Of a DNA stretch of 11,198 nucleotides, positions 1 through 5,948 are shown piece by piece. A program made the position numbers and the translations under genes. Below the pieces are notes generated by a model. That model did no database searches. It saw only the letters and a list, made by a program, of their open reading frames with translations, and had not been told where the DNA came from. The stretch comes from Alphaproteobacteria bacterium (lineage in GTDB: Bacteria > Pseudomonadota > Alphaproteobacteria > ATCC43930 > CGMCC-115725): positions 1 to 11,198 of the forward strand of contig VAZR01000185.1 in NCBI GenBank assembly GCA_005888515.1, written 5' to 3'. Every line of letters starts with the position of its first letter. Position 1 is the stretch's first letter.

Positions 1-1
1 T

Positions 2-232
2 TTCTCTCCACCCGGCCTGCGCGGATGCTCGACAAGCCCAGATTACACCTATGAGGGATTATCGGTCGCCTACAACTTGAGCCAAACCGAGCTCCCGCTC
101 CCGGAAGGAGCAGACATAACCTCGACCGATCCTACAACCGAGCCAGGCGCTCTACTCGAATTTGATACGCGACTGCGGATCTGGCTAACCAACCTAAAGA
201 AAAAATCCTCGTCAGGGCGTATTCGCAATTAG
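2..232 (+). CDS. Possible C-terminal end of an unrecognised protein, truncated by the window edge
   Basis: The frame starting at base 2 stays open for 76 codons and ends at TAG 230-232. The tail is hydrophilic and acidic in the middle (Glu/Asp/Thr/Pro-rich). It then has a short LEFDTRLRIWL stretch and a basic end with consecutive lysines and serines. I recognise no family. Codon use is much less GC-biased than in the genes to the right, which suggests either foreign origin or that this is not coding. An open run of this length at a window edge can arise by chance, so the call rests only on the uninterrupted frame and a protein-like composition. The upstream part is needed to decide. Confidence 0.35.
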   Translation, partial: FSPPGLRGCSTSPDYTYEGLSVAYNLSQTELPLPEGADITSTDPTTEPGALLEFDTRLRIWLTNLKKKSSSGRIRN

Positions 233-345
233 CGCCCAGCCAGCCTGAGCCTGCATAACACCTGAATTAGAGTGACAACGAAATTGGCGGATTCGACTAC
301 GGTGCACTATCACCGCGACTCCTTATTGCTTAGTGCCCCGCCCTA
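233..345. other. Intergenic stretch, nothing recognised
   Basis: This lies between the stop of the left-edge frame and the stop of the small minus-strand ORF. It is AT-richer than the rest of the window. I see no RNA gene, convincing terminator hairpin or repeat in it. Confidence 0.4.
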
Positions 346-675
346 CTAGTGATCGAAGGACCGGCAGGCCGTCACAGCAGAAAACTTCGCGAGACCGACC
401 GCGGAATTGCGCTGGGCCTGACGCGCCCAGATCTCACCCTGCGCGTGCCGGATCTGAATGATCGTCGAACGGCGCTCGCGGCGCGCCGCGATCGCCTGCC
501 GCGCCGCGCCGATCCCGATCAGCGGCGACCATGCCATTAGCGCGGCGAGCACGATCAGCAGACCCAGCACAACATCGCTCATCGCGAGGCAGAAGCTGAT
601 AACGCTCGGCGCCGACCGGCGACACACGTCGCGCCATGCGGCGACAGCCGCAACGCGACCGACTTGATGGGTCAC
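346..675 (-). CDS. Possible small single-pass membrane protein, function unknown
   Basis: The frame encodes 109 residues from a GTG at 675 that follows a run of G (possible ribosome binding site), or 78 residues from an internal ATG at 582 (MSDVVLGLL...). Residues about 35-57 of the long form are a good membrane segment (VVLGLLIVLAALMAW and what follows). It is followed at once by a strongly basic stretch with several Arg residues, the pattern of a cytoplasmic flank. The remainder is polar. The shorter start puts the hydrophobic helix at the N-terminus and looks more natural, but its upstream region lacks a clear Shine-Dalgarno. The gene lies downstream of glmS on the same strand with a gap of about 110 bases. 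No family recognised. It could be a chance ORF. Confidence 0.4.
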   Translation of the reverse strand: MTHQVGRVAAVAAWRDVCRRSAPSVISFCLAMSDVVLGLLIVLAALMAWSPLIGIGAARQAIAARRERRSTIIQIRHAQGEIWARQAQRNSAVGLAKFSAVTACRSFDH

Positions 676-729
676 GACAACCCCCCGTTCAACACTTGTC
701 TATGCCGGTTGCCCGGCCTTGTTGTCCGG

Positions 730-769
730 CAGGATAGTCCCGCTGCGATTGCGTCCGCAATTATCCCTG
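730..769 (-). terminator. Possible structured 3' end of the glmS transcript
   Basis: Just beyond the glmS stop there is a nested inverted repeat. The inner arms ATTGCG/CGCAAT lie at 748-761. The outer arms are CAGGATA at 730-736 and TATCCCTG at 762-769, with one mismatch or bulge. No U-run follows, so it would not be a classical intrinsic terminator. It may be a Rho-assisted end or an mRNA-stabilising fold. Called from symmetry only. Confidence 0.25.
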
Positions 770-786
770 AGTAAGGGGTCGCCGCT

Positions 787-2610
787 TCACTCGACGGTGA
801 CGCTCTTGGCGAGGTTGCGGGGCTGGTCGACGTCGGTGCCTTTGAGGACGGCGGTGTGGTAGGCGAGGAGCTGCACCGGGATCGTGTAGAGCAAGGGCGC
901 GACAAAAGGGGCGCATTGCGGCACCGCGATGCCGAAGGCGCAGCGCTCGCCGATCCGCGCGAGACCGGCGACATCCGAGATCATCACGACCTTGCCGCCG
1001 CGCGCGCAGACCTCCTCGATGTTCGAGAAGGTCTTCTCAAAGAGATTGTCGGGCGGCGCCACGACGACGACCGGCACATTGTCGTCAATGAGGGCGATCG
1101 GTCCGTGCTTCATCTCGCCGGCGGCATAGCCTTCGGCGTGGATGTAGGAGATCTCCTTCAGCTTCAGCGCGCCTTCGAGGGCCAGGGGGTAGGAGGTGCC
1201 GCGGCCGAGATAGAGGACGTCGCGGGCGAGCGCGATTTCGGCGGCGATCTTCTGAATCGCCTCGTCGTGATGCAACACCTCGCTGGCGCGCGACGGCACC
1301 TCGGCGAGCTGGCCGGCGAGCCGCGCTTCCTCCGCGGCGTCGATCGTGCCGCGCGCCCGCGCCATCGCGATCGTGAAGGCGGCGAGAACCGCGAGTTGGG
1401 TCGTGAACGCCTTGGTCGAGGCAACGCCGATCTCGGGGCCGGCGAGGGTCGGCAGGACCACGTCGGATTCGCGCGCGATCGTGCTTTCCGGCTGGTTGAC
1501 GATCGCGATGATCTTCTGGCCGGCCTCGCGGCAATAGCGCAATGCCGCCAAGGTATCGAGCGTCTCGCCGGATTGCGAAATGATGATCGCCGCGCCGTCG
1601 CGCGGCATCGCCGGCGCGCGATAGCGGAACTCGGAGGCGATATCGGCCTCGACCGAAATCCGCGCCAGGGTTTCGAGCCAGTATTTCGCAATCAGCCCGG
1701 CATGGTGCGCGGTGCCGCAGGCGAGCAAGGTGATCTTGCCGATATCGCCTAGCGCGAAGGGCAACTCCGGCAGGTGGATCGTCTGGGTGGCCGGGTTGAT
1801 CAGCGCCTGCAAGGTGTCGCCGATCACCGCCGGCTGCTCGAAGATCTCCTTCTGCATGAAATGGCGGTAATTGCCCTTGCCGATCAGCGCGCCCGACAGC
1901 GCGGTCTCGCGCACCTCGCGTTCGATCGCATTGTTGGCATGGTCGAAGATCTGGACCTTCTTCGAGGTCACGACCGCCCAGTCGCCCTCTTCGAGATAGG
2001 CGATGTGGCGGGTCAATGGCGCCAGGGCGAGCGCATCGGAGCCGACAAACATCTCGCCGTCACCATAGCCGATCGCCAAGGGCGTGCCGCGCCGGGTGCA
2101 GATCAACAGATCGTGCTGGCCGGCAAACAGGAAGACGAGCGCGAAGGCGCCTTCCAGCCTTTCGAGGGTTTTGGCAACCGCCTGGGTCGGGTCGAGGCCC
2201 TGTGACAGATGATATGTCACCAAATTCGCTACCGCCTCGGTGTCGGTGTCGGTCTGGAAGGAATAGCCGAGCCCGACCAGCTCTTTCTTGAGCGCCTGGA
2301 AATTCTCGATGATGCCGTTATGGACGACCGCGACCTTGTCGGTCGCGATCGGGTGCGCGTTCTTCTCGCTCGGCTGGCCATGCGTCGCCCAGCGCGTATG
2401 GCCGATGCCGATCGTGCCCTGCACCGGCTCCTTGTCGAGCCGCGCGACTAGGTTCGACAATTTGCCTTCGGCGCGCCGGCGTTCGATGCGGCCGTTGATC
2501 AGGGTCGCGATCCCGGCTGAATCGTAGCCGCGATATTCGAGCCGCTTGAGCCCGCCGAGCAGCTCAGCCGCGACCGGTTTCTTGGCGATGATCCCGATGA
2601 TGCCGCACAT
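787..2610 (-). CDS. glmS: Glutamine--fructose-6-phosphate aminotransferase (isomerising)
   Basis: This cytoplasmic enzyme makes glucosamine-6-phosphate from fructose-6-phosphate and glutamine, the first committed step towards UDP-GlcNAc. The 607 residues match the usual length of about 608. The start MCGIIGI exposes the nucleophilic Cys2 of the class II glutaminase domain (about 2-220, with RGYDSAG and HTRWATHG). The first SIS domain carries LACGTAHHAG and SQSGETLDT. The second carries EGYAAGEMKHGP. The C-terminus DQPRNLAKSVTVE contains the catalytic Lys602. A GGAAG lies 8 bases before the ATG. The gene follows glmU in the same direction, separated by 141 bases holding a REP-like hairpin pair. 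No frame damage is visible. The identification is close to certain. No glmS ribozyme-like leader was seen. Confidence 0.98.
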   Translation of the reverse strand: MCGIIGIIAKKPVAAELLGGLKRLEYRGYDSAGIATLINGRIERRRAEGKLSNLVARLDKEPVQGTIGIGHTRWATHGQPSEKNAHPIATDKVAVVHNGIIENFQALKKELVGLGYSFQTDTDTEAVANLVTYHLSQGLDPTQAVAKTLERLEGAFALVFLFAGQHDLLICTRRGTPLAIGYGDGEMFVGSDALALAPLTRHIAYLEEGDWAVVTSKKVQIFDHANNAIEREVRETALSGALIGKGNYRHFMQKEIFEQPAVIGDTLQALINPATQTIHLPELPFALGDIGKITLLACGTAHHAGLIAKYWLETLARISVEADIASEFRYRAPAMPRDGAAIIISQSGETLDTLAALRYCREAGQKIIAIVNQPESTIARESDVVLPTLAGPEIGVASTKAFTTQLAVLAAFTIAMARARGTIDAAEEARLAGQLAEVPSRASEVLHHDEAIQKIAAEIALARDVLYLGRGTSYPLALEGALKLKEISYIHAEGYAAGEMKHGPIALIDDNVPVVVVAPPDNLFEKTFSNIEEVCARGGKVVMISDVAGLARIGERCAFGIAVPQCAPFVAPLLYTIPVQLLAYHTAVLKGTDVDQPRNLAKSVTVE

Positions 2611-2670
2611 CAGTCTAGCTTCCGGAACAGTGGTTTCGGTTGTTCATCACGGAATGCACCCGCGACCTCC

Positions 2671-2733
2671 GTTCATACCGGCGAAAGCTGGTATCCACGG
2701 CAGGGGTGGGTCCCGGCTTTCGCCGGGACGACG
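2671..2733. repeat. REP-like double-hairpin intergenic repeat
   Basis: Two similar palindromes face each other between glmU and glmS. The first is TACCGGCGAAAGCTGGTA at 2676-2693, a 7-pair stem with one G-T pair and a GAAA loop. The second is TCCCGGCTTTCGCCGGGA at 2711-2728, a perfect 7-pair stem. The flanks (ATCCA and TGGGT, TTCAT and ACGAC) are also roughly inverted copies, so the whole 63-base unit is an imperfect inverted repeat. This layout matches the dispersed REP/BIME-type elements common in alphaproteobacterial intergenic regions, which read as 'PAKAG' when translated. It could stabilise the upstream mRNA or attenuate transcription into glmS. Confidence 0.75.
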
Positions 2734-2751
2734 GTTTGGGGGAGCCGGGCA

Positions 2752-3306
2752 CTACTTGTTCTTTCCTCGCAGCTTCTCCCGCAGCTCGCGGGCGCGTCCC
2801 GGCTTGTCGACTTGCCGCGCCCGCGCAATCGTTAGGGCATCCTTCGGGACATCGCTGGTCACGACGCTGCCGGTCGCGACATAGGCCCCATCGCCGACCG
2901 ATACCGGCGCGACCAGTGCCGTATTCGATCCGATAAACGCGTCCTTGCCGATCACGGTGCGGTGCTTGTTGAACCCGTCGTAGTTACAGATGATCGTGCC
3001 GGCGCCGATATTGGTTCCGGCGCCCACCTCGCTGTCGCCGAGATAGCTGAGGTGATTGGCCTTGGCGCCGGCCCCGAGCCGGGTCTCCTTGATTTCGACG
3101 AAATTGCCGACATGCACCTCGGCATCCAAGACCGCGCCGGGCCGCAACCGGGCGAAAGGGCCGATAATTGCGCCCGCGGCGATCGTCGCGCCTTCGAGGT
3201 GCGAGAAGGAGCGGATGCGGACATTGTCGGCGACCGTGACCCCGGGGCCGAACACGACATTCGGCTCGACGACGACATCGCGCCCGAGCCTGGTGTCGGC
3301 TCGGCC
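2752..3306 (-). CDS. glmU: GlmU C-terminal fragment: acetyltransferase (left-handed beta-helix) domain without its own clear start
   Basis: The frame carries about 182 recognisable residues from ADTRLGRDVVV to REKLRGKNK. It shows hexapeptide repeats and the acetyltransferase active-site segments GPFARLRPGA, HVGNFVEIKE, KANHLSYLGD (catalytic His), NIGAGTIICNYDG and IGSNTALVAPV. The first turns of the helix and the linker are absent. The open frame extends upstream to 3459, but that part is the shadow of the uridyltransferase domain and not GlmU-like. No ATG with a Shine-Dalgarno sits at the domain boundary, so independent translation is doubtful. The domain looks unaltered by further mutations, which suggests a recent break or a sequence artefact. 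Confidence 0.5.
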   Translation of the reverse strand, partial: GRADTRLGRDVVVEPNVVFGPGVTVADNVRIRSFSHLEGATIAAGAIIGPFARLRPGAVLDAEVHVGNFVEIKETRLGAGAKANHLSYLGDSEVGAGTNIGAGTIICNYDGFNKHRTVIGKDAFIGSNTALVAPVSVGDGAYVATGSVVTSDVPKDALTIARARQVDKPGRARELREKLRGKNK

Positions 3307-3983
3307 GGCAATTCGGCGACCCGGCAGGAAAGCCCCTGGGCGCGGGCGATCGCGACGATATCGGGCAGATAGAATTCGCGTTTGGCGTTGTCGTTGCCGA
3401 TCCGGTCGACCAGATCGAACAGATGGCGCGAATCGACCGCCATGATGCCGCCATTGCACAGCCCGATCTGGCGTTCCTCGGCGGTCGCATCGCGCGCCTC
3501 GACGATACGCGCGAGGCCACCATCCGGGTCGAGCACGAAGCGGCCGTAGGGACCGGGATCGGCCGGCCGCATCCCGGCCGCGACAATCGCCGCGGCGGGC
3601 GCGCGCCGCCGCTCCTTGAGCAGCGCTGCGATCGCCTCAGGGCGCAGCATCGGCGCGTCGCCGAATAAGATGACGACATCGGCGATGTCGCCTTTGGCCA
3701 GGCGCTTCTCCAAGGCGGCGCGGGCGGCCTTCACCGCATCGCCGGTGCCGCGCGGCGGCGATTGCACCGCGGTCTTGGCCGGCGCGACCGCGCGCGCGAC
3801 CGCCTCCATGCCGGGCCCGATCACAACGACGATCTCTGCCGGGTCGAGCGGCTGCAGGGCCTCGGTCACATGCCGAATCATCGGCCATCCGGCGATCTCG
3901 TGCAGCACCTTCGGGACCGCCGATTTGAGGCGGGTGCCCTCGCCGGCGGCGAGGATGATGGCGGCAAAACGGGCTTTACTCAT
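2952..3983 (-). CDS. glmU: GlmU N-terminal fragment: UDP-GlcNAc pyrophosphorylase domain plus out-of-frame tail
   Basis: If translated as it stands, this frame gives 343 residues. Residues 1 to about 227 are a complete nucleotidyltransferase domain: LAAGEGTRL (nucleotide loop), PKVLHEIAG, PPRGTGDAV (uridine site), FGDAPML with the metal-binding Asp, the GRFVLDPDGG and IVEARDA segment, CNGGIMAVD and REFYLPDIV. From about residue 228 onwards the sequence becomes a Ser/Pro/Ala/Arg-rich tail of about 115 residues, the wrong-frame reading of the acetyltransferase domain, ending at 2952. Isolated pyrophosphorylase domains of GlmU are known to be active, so this fragment might retain that activity if the tail is tolerated. 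That last point is inference. Confidence 0.55.
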   Translation of the reverse strand: MSKARFAAIILAAGEGTRLKSAVPKVLHEIAGWPMIRHVTEALQPLDPAEIVVVIGPGMEAVARAVAPAKTAVQSPPRGTGDAVKAARAALEKRLAKGDIADVVILFGDAPMLRPEAIAALLKERRRAPAAAIVAAGMRPADPGPYGRFVLDPDGGLARIVEARDATAEERQIGLCNGGIMAVDSRHLFDLVDRIGNDNAKREFYLPDIVAIARAQGLSCRVAELPAEPTPGSGAMSSSSRMSCSAPGSRSPTMSASAPSRTSKARRSPRAQLSALSPGCGPARSWMPRCMSAISSKSRRPGSGPAPRPITSAISATARWAPEPISAPARSSVTTTGSTSTAP

Positions 3984-4136
3984 GACACAGGTCGCACAGA
4001 GGTCCACAGAAAGCTCGGCGAAAAGCTCGACAGGGAACGAAACGCGATCATAGGCGCAAGGGTTGCATGATGCCTACCAAAGGCCAACACACAGATTATT
4101 GCGAATTATGAACGCGGCGGCGCAGACTCCCTGGCC

Positions 4137-4805
4137 ATGGCCGATTTTCTGCTGGTCTTCGATCTCGACGGCACGCTGATCGACACGGTGCCGGACCTGG
4201 CGAACGCGCTGAATCACGTACTGCGCGAGCATGGGCATGGGCCGTTCTCGCCGCGCGAGGTGCAGGCGATGGTCGGCGACGGCATCCCGGCCTTGGTCAC
4301 CCGCGGCTTTGCCGCCCGCGGCGCGGATGCGGCGGAAGCGAGCGAGGCGCTGCCCGACTTTCTCGCGCTCTACGAGGCGAACGCCGCGAATCTGAGCCGG
4401 CCCTACCCGGGGGTACGCGATACGCTGATCGAGCTGCGGCGGCGCGGCTATCGCACGGCGGTGTGCACCAACAAGGCCGAGCGTGCCACGACAGCGGTGT
4501 TGCGCGGGCTCGATCTGCTGGAAATGTTCGACGGAATCGCCGGGGGCGACCGTTTCGCGGTCAAGAAGCCGGATCCCGGTCACCTGCTTTATCTGATCGG
4601 CGAGCTCGGCGGGCAGCCGAATCGCGCGGCGATGATCGGGGACAATGAGAACGACGCCGCCGCCGCGCACGCCGCCGGGCTGCCCTTGGTCTTGATGCGC
4701 TACGGCTATGCGCGGGTCGATCCGGCGACGCTCGATGCCGCCGCGCTGCTCGACCGCTTCGCCGATCTGCCGCAGACGCTGGAAAGGCTCGGGCTCAATC
4801 CTTGA
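4137..4805 (+). CDS. gph: HAD-family phosphatase, probable phosphoglycolate phosphatase
   Basis: A 222-residue haloacid dehalogenase protein. Phosphoglycolate phosphatase removes phosphate from 2-phosphoglycolate, formed during DNA end repair or oxygenase activity of Rubisco; related HADs act on other small phosphates. The four motifs are present: I, FDLDGT with Asp9 and Asp11; II, CTNK with Thr111; III, Lys144 in KKPDP; IV, GDNEND with Asp169 and Asp173. A helical cap domain lies at about 15-85. Length fits the Gph group. It is transcribed away from glmU with 153 bases between the starts, and its last 11 bases overlap the convergent DUF3108-type gene. No clear Shine-Dalgarno precedes the ATG. 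The HAD family is certain; the exact substrate is inferred from motif style and gene position. Confidence 0.85.
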   Translation: MADFLLVFDLDGTLIDTVPDLANALNHVLREHGHGPFSPREVQAMVGDGIPALVTRGFAARGADAAEASEALPDFLALYEANAANLSRPYPGVRDTLIELRRRGYRTAVCTNKAERATTAVLRGLDLLEMFDGIAGGDRFAVKKPDPGHLLYLIGELGGQPNRAAMIGDNENDAAAAHAAGLPLVLMRYGYARVDPATLDAAALLDRFADLPQTLERLGLNP

Positions 4806-5616
4806 ATTTGAGGTCCGCGCCGCGGCCGTGCATCTCCGCGAGATGGCCGGTCACCGACCCGATTTCGGTCACCAATTCCACTTTGACCGGCAGCATCAGA
4901 TCGCCGGGCGCGAGGCGCGCATACCAGATCGTGCCGCGCTGCGGCATTTCCACCTTCTCGGCCGGAGGACCCGCGACATTCTCGCGGGTCATTTTGCACG
5001 CCGTCGCCTCGCCGCTGTAATGCTGCCCGGTGGTGGCCGATAATTTCTGTCCGCCGGCATCGGTGAACCGCAGCGTGTAGCGGTGGCGTCCGTCGAAGAC
5101 CGGCACGCTGAGCGTGCAATTGCCGCCCGTCCCGAGGCGCCGCTCGACCAGGAAATACGCCGTCAGCGGATCGACCGTATCGCGCGGCGGCGCAGTGACG
5201 GCACCGCCAGTGCCGGTGCCGGCTTTCGCCGGCATCGTCGAGCTGCCGCTGGCGGTTGCGCTGGCGCGGAAATCGACTTTGTCGTGACGCTCGCCGGTGT
5301 CGCGTTTGACGTCGGCATTGTACGCCTCGGGCTGTGCGCCGGTGCTGGCGAGCCGGCCGCGCGCCGTGGAATGGCTTTGGAATTCCTTGAACATCCCGGC
5401 CAGGCCGGTGGTCTTCAGATCGCCGGTGATCGCGTAAGTGCTGCCGGTTTCCTCGATCACCGTGCGGTCGGTCGCAACATGCAGGCCGCCCATCCCGAAC
5501 ACCTCGACCCGCAAGGTGATCTTGTCGGCTGCGATCGCCGGGCTGGCGAGCAAGGCCAGGGCAGCGCCCAAAGCCCAGCGCCGCAACGGCGGCGGGAAAC
5601 GACACTCAACAGCCAT
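4795..5616 (-). CDS. Secreted DUF3108-type periplasmic/envelope protein of unknown function
   Basis: The 273-residue protein starts at ATG 5616 with AGGAG 9 bases upstream. It has a signal peptide: basic RR at 12-13, hydrophobic core WALGAALALLA, and an Ala-Ile-Ala cleavage site near 29-30. The rest has DUF3108 features: a short beta-rich start (VEVFGMGGLHVATD), the TGLAGMFKEFQSHSTARG segment, TVDPLTAYFL, CTLSVPVFDGRHRYTLRF, and a late LPVKVELVTEIGSVTGHLAEM strand. Cys167 and Cys207 could form a disulphide in the periplasm. The family has no settled biochemical role; a barrel-like fold is usual. The variable linker at about 120-142 contains MPAKAG, encoded by a REP-like palindrome. No Cys follows the signal peptide, so it is not a lipoprotein. 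Confidence 0.82.
   Translation of the reverse strand: MAVECRFPPPLRRWALGAALALLASPAIAADKITLRVEVFGMGGLHVATDRTVIEETGSTYAITGDLKTTGLAGMFKEFQSHSTARGRLASTGAQPEAYNADVKRDTGERHDKVDFRASATASGSSTMPAKAGTGTGGAVTAPPRDTVDPLTAYFLVERRLGTGGNCTLSVPVFDGRHRYTLRFTDAGGQKLSATTGQHYSGEATACKMTRENVAGPPAEKVEMPQRGTIWYARLAPGDLMLPVKVELVTEIGSVTGHLAEMHGRGADLKFKD
5217..5234. repeat. REP-like palindrome inside the DUF3108-type gene
   Basis: TGCCGGCTTTCGCCGGCA is a perfect 7-pair hairpin with a four-base loop. It has the same core (CCGGCTTTCGCCGG) as the right arm of the glmU-glmS repeat at 2711-2728, and is followed by TCGTCGA where that one has CGACGG. It encodes residues MPAKAG (128-133) in the linker of the secreted protein. 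Confidence 0.6.
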
Positions 5617-5674
5617 CTCTGGGATCTCCTCGCAACCGAGCCGCGGCGCGCCAATTCATAAGACGGTCCGCGCC

Positions 5675-5703
5675 TTGACAGGGTTCCGGGCGCCCTCCTA
5701 AAT
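5675..5703 (+). promoter_or_regulatory. Probable promoter of the tRNA-Val gene
   Basis: A perfect TTGACA (-35) at 5675-5680 is followed after 17 bases by CTAAAT at 5698-5703, an acceptable -10 for an alphaproteobacterial stable-RNA promoter. Transcription would start near 5710, leaving a short GC-rich leader before the mature tRNA at 5726. The nearest alternative target, the gene at 5949, is further away. Confidence 0.65.
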
Positions 5704-5725
5704 GCCCGGGCCGGACAACGGAACC

Positions 5726-5800
5726 GGGCGCGTAGCTCAGCGGGAGAGCACACCCTTCACACGGGTGGGGTCACAGGTTCAATCCCTGTCGCGCCCACCA
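5726..5800 (+). tRNA. tRNA-Val, anticodon CAC
   Basis: A complete cloverleaf can be drawn. The acceptor arms are GGGCGCG (5726-5732) and CGCGCCC (5790-5796). The D stem is GCTC/GAGC with loop AGCGGGA. The anticodon stem CACCC/GGGTG closes the loop TTCACAC, giving anticodon CAC, which reads the valine codon GTG. The T arm is ACAGG/CCTGT with loop TTCAATC. Discriminator A and an encoded CCA follow (5797-5800). There is no intron and no mismatch in the stems. Confidence 0.96.
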
Positions 5801-5801
5801 T

Positions 5802-5829
5802 CGAAACCCGAACATTCGCGCGGGTTTCG
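5802..5829 (+). terminator. Hairpin immediately 3' of the tRNA, possible transcript end
   Basis: CGAAACCCG at 5802-5810 pairs perfectly with CGGGTTTCG at 5821-5829 around a 10-base loop, starting two bases after the encoded CCA. The position fits a terminator or processing signal for the tRNA transcript. No T-run follows the stem, so a classical intrinsic terminator is not demonstrated. Confidence 0.45.
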
Positions 5830-5948
5830 CGGTTCCGCTGCGGAGCGCCGCCCGGCATGCCGATTTCGCCGTTGCGGGAGAGCGGCGGTCAAACCGCTGA
5901 CGCTCGGTCAATAAAATCTCAATCATATCCGGGCTATCTTCGTGCACG

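Larger units (their letters stand above)
2752..3983 (-). pseudogene. glmU: Bifunctional GlmU with internal deletion and frame change (N-acetylglucosamine-1-P uridyltransferase / glucosamine-1-P acetyltransferase)
   Basis: GlmU acetylates glucosamine-1-phosphate and then couples it to UTP, giving UDP-GlcNAc. Both domains are recognisable but lie in different frames. The uridyltransferase domain runs from ATG 3983 (MSKARFAAIILAAGEGTRL) to about residue 227. The left-handed beta-helix acetyltransferase domain resumes at about 3300 with ADTRLGRDVVVEPN and ends at TAG 2752. The linker helix and start of the helix domain, roughly 40-45 residues in normal GlmU, are missing. The missing length must be one more than a multiple of three to explain the frame change. 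The break falls in GGCCGAGCCGAC at about 3296-3306. Catalytic motifs of both domains survive. Either a genuine deletion mutant, a fission, or a misassembly. The ATG at 3983 is preferred over the GTG at 4007 because the family starts a few residues before LAAGEGTR. Confidence 0.8.

Noticed and set aside
856..1752. Long plus-strand open frame (298 codons) opposite glmS
   Set aside because: It is the antisense shadow of a certain glmS gene; its Arg/Asp/Gly-rich composition resembles no family and follows from the GC-rich codons of glmS.
2611..2760. glmS ribozyme or riboswitch upstream of glmS
   Set aside because: That element belongs mainly to Gram-positive bacteria, and the region is explained by the REP-like repeat; no glmS ribozyme core was seen.
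3298..3306. Programmed ribosomal frameshift in glmU
   Set aside because: No slippery heptamer or stimulatory stem is apparent, and a frameshift would not restore the missing 40-45 linker residues.
4074..4670. Minus-strand open frame opposite the HAD phosphatase
   Set aside because: It overlaps the full HAD gene with all four motifs intact; its Arg/Gln-rich translation is typical of antisense high-GC DNA.
5726..5948. Integration site (att) at the tRNA-Val gene
   Set aside because: I found no second copy of the tRNA 3' end and no integrase in the window.
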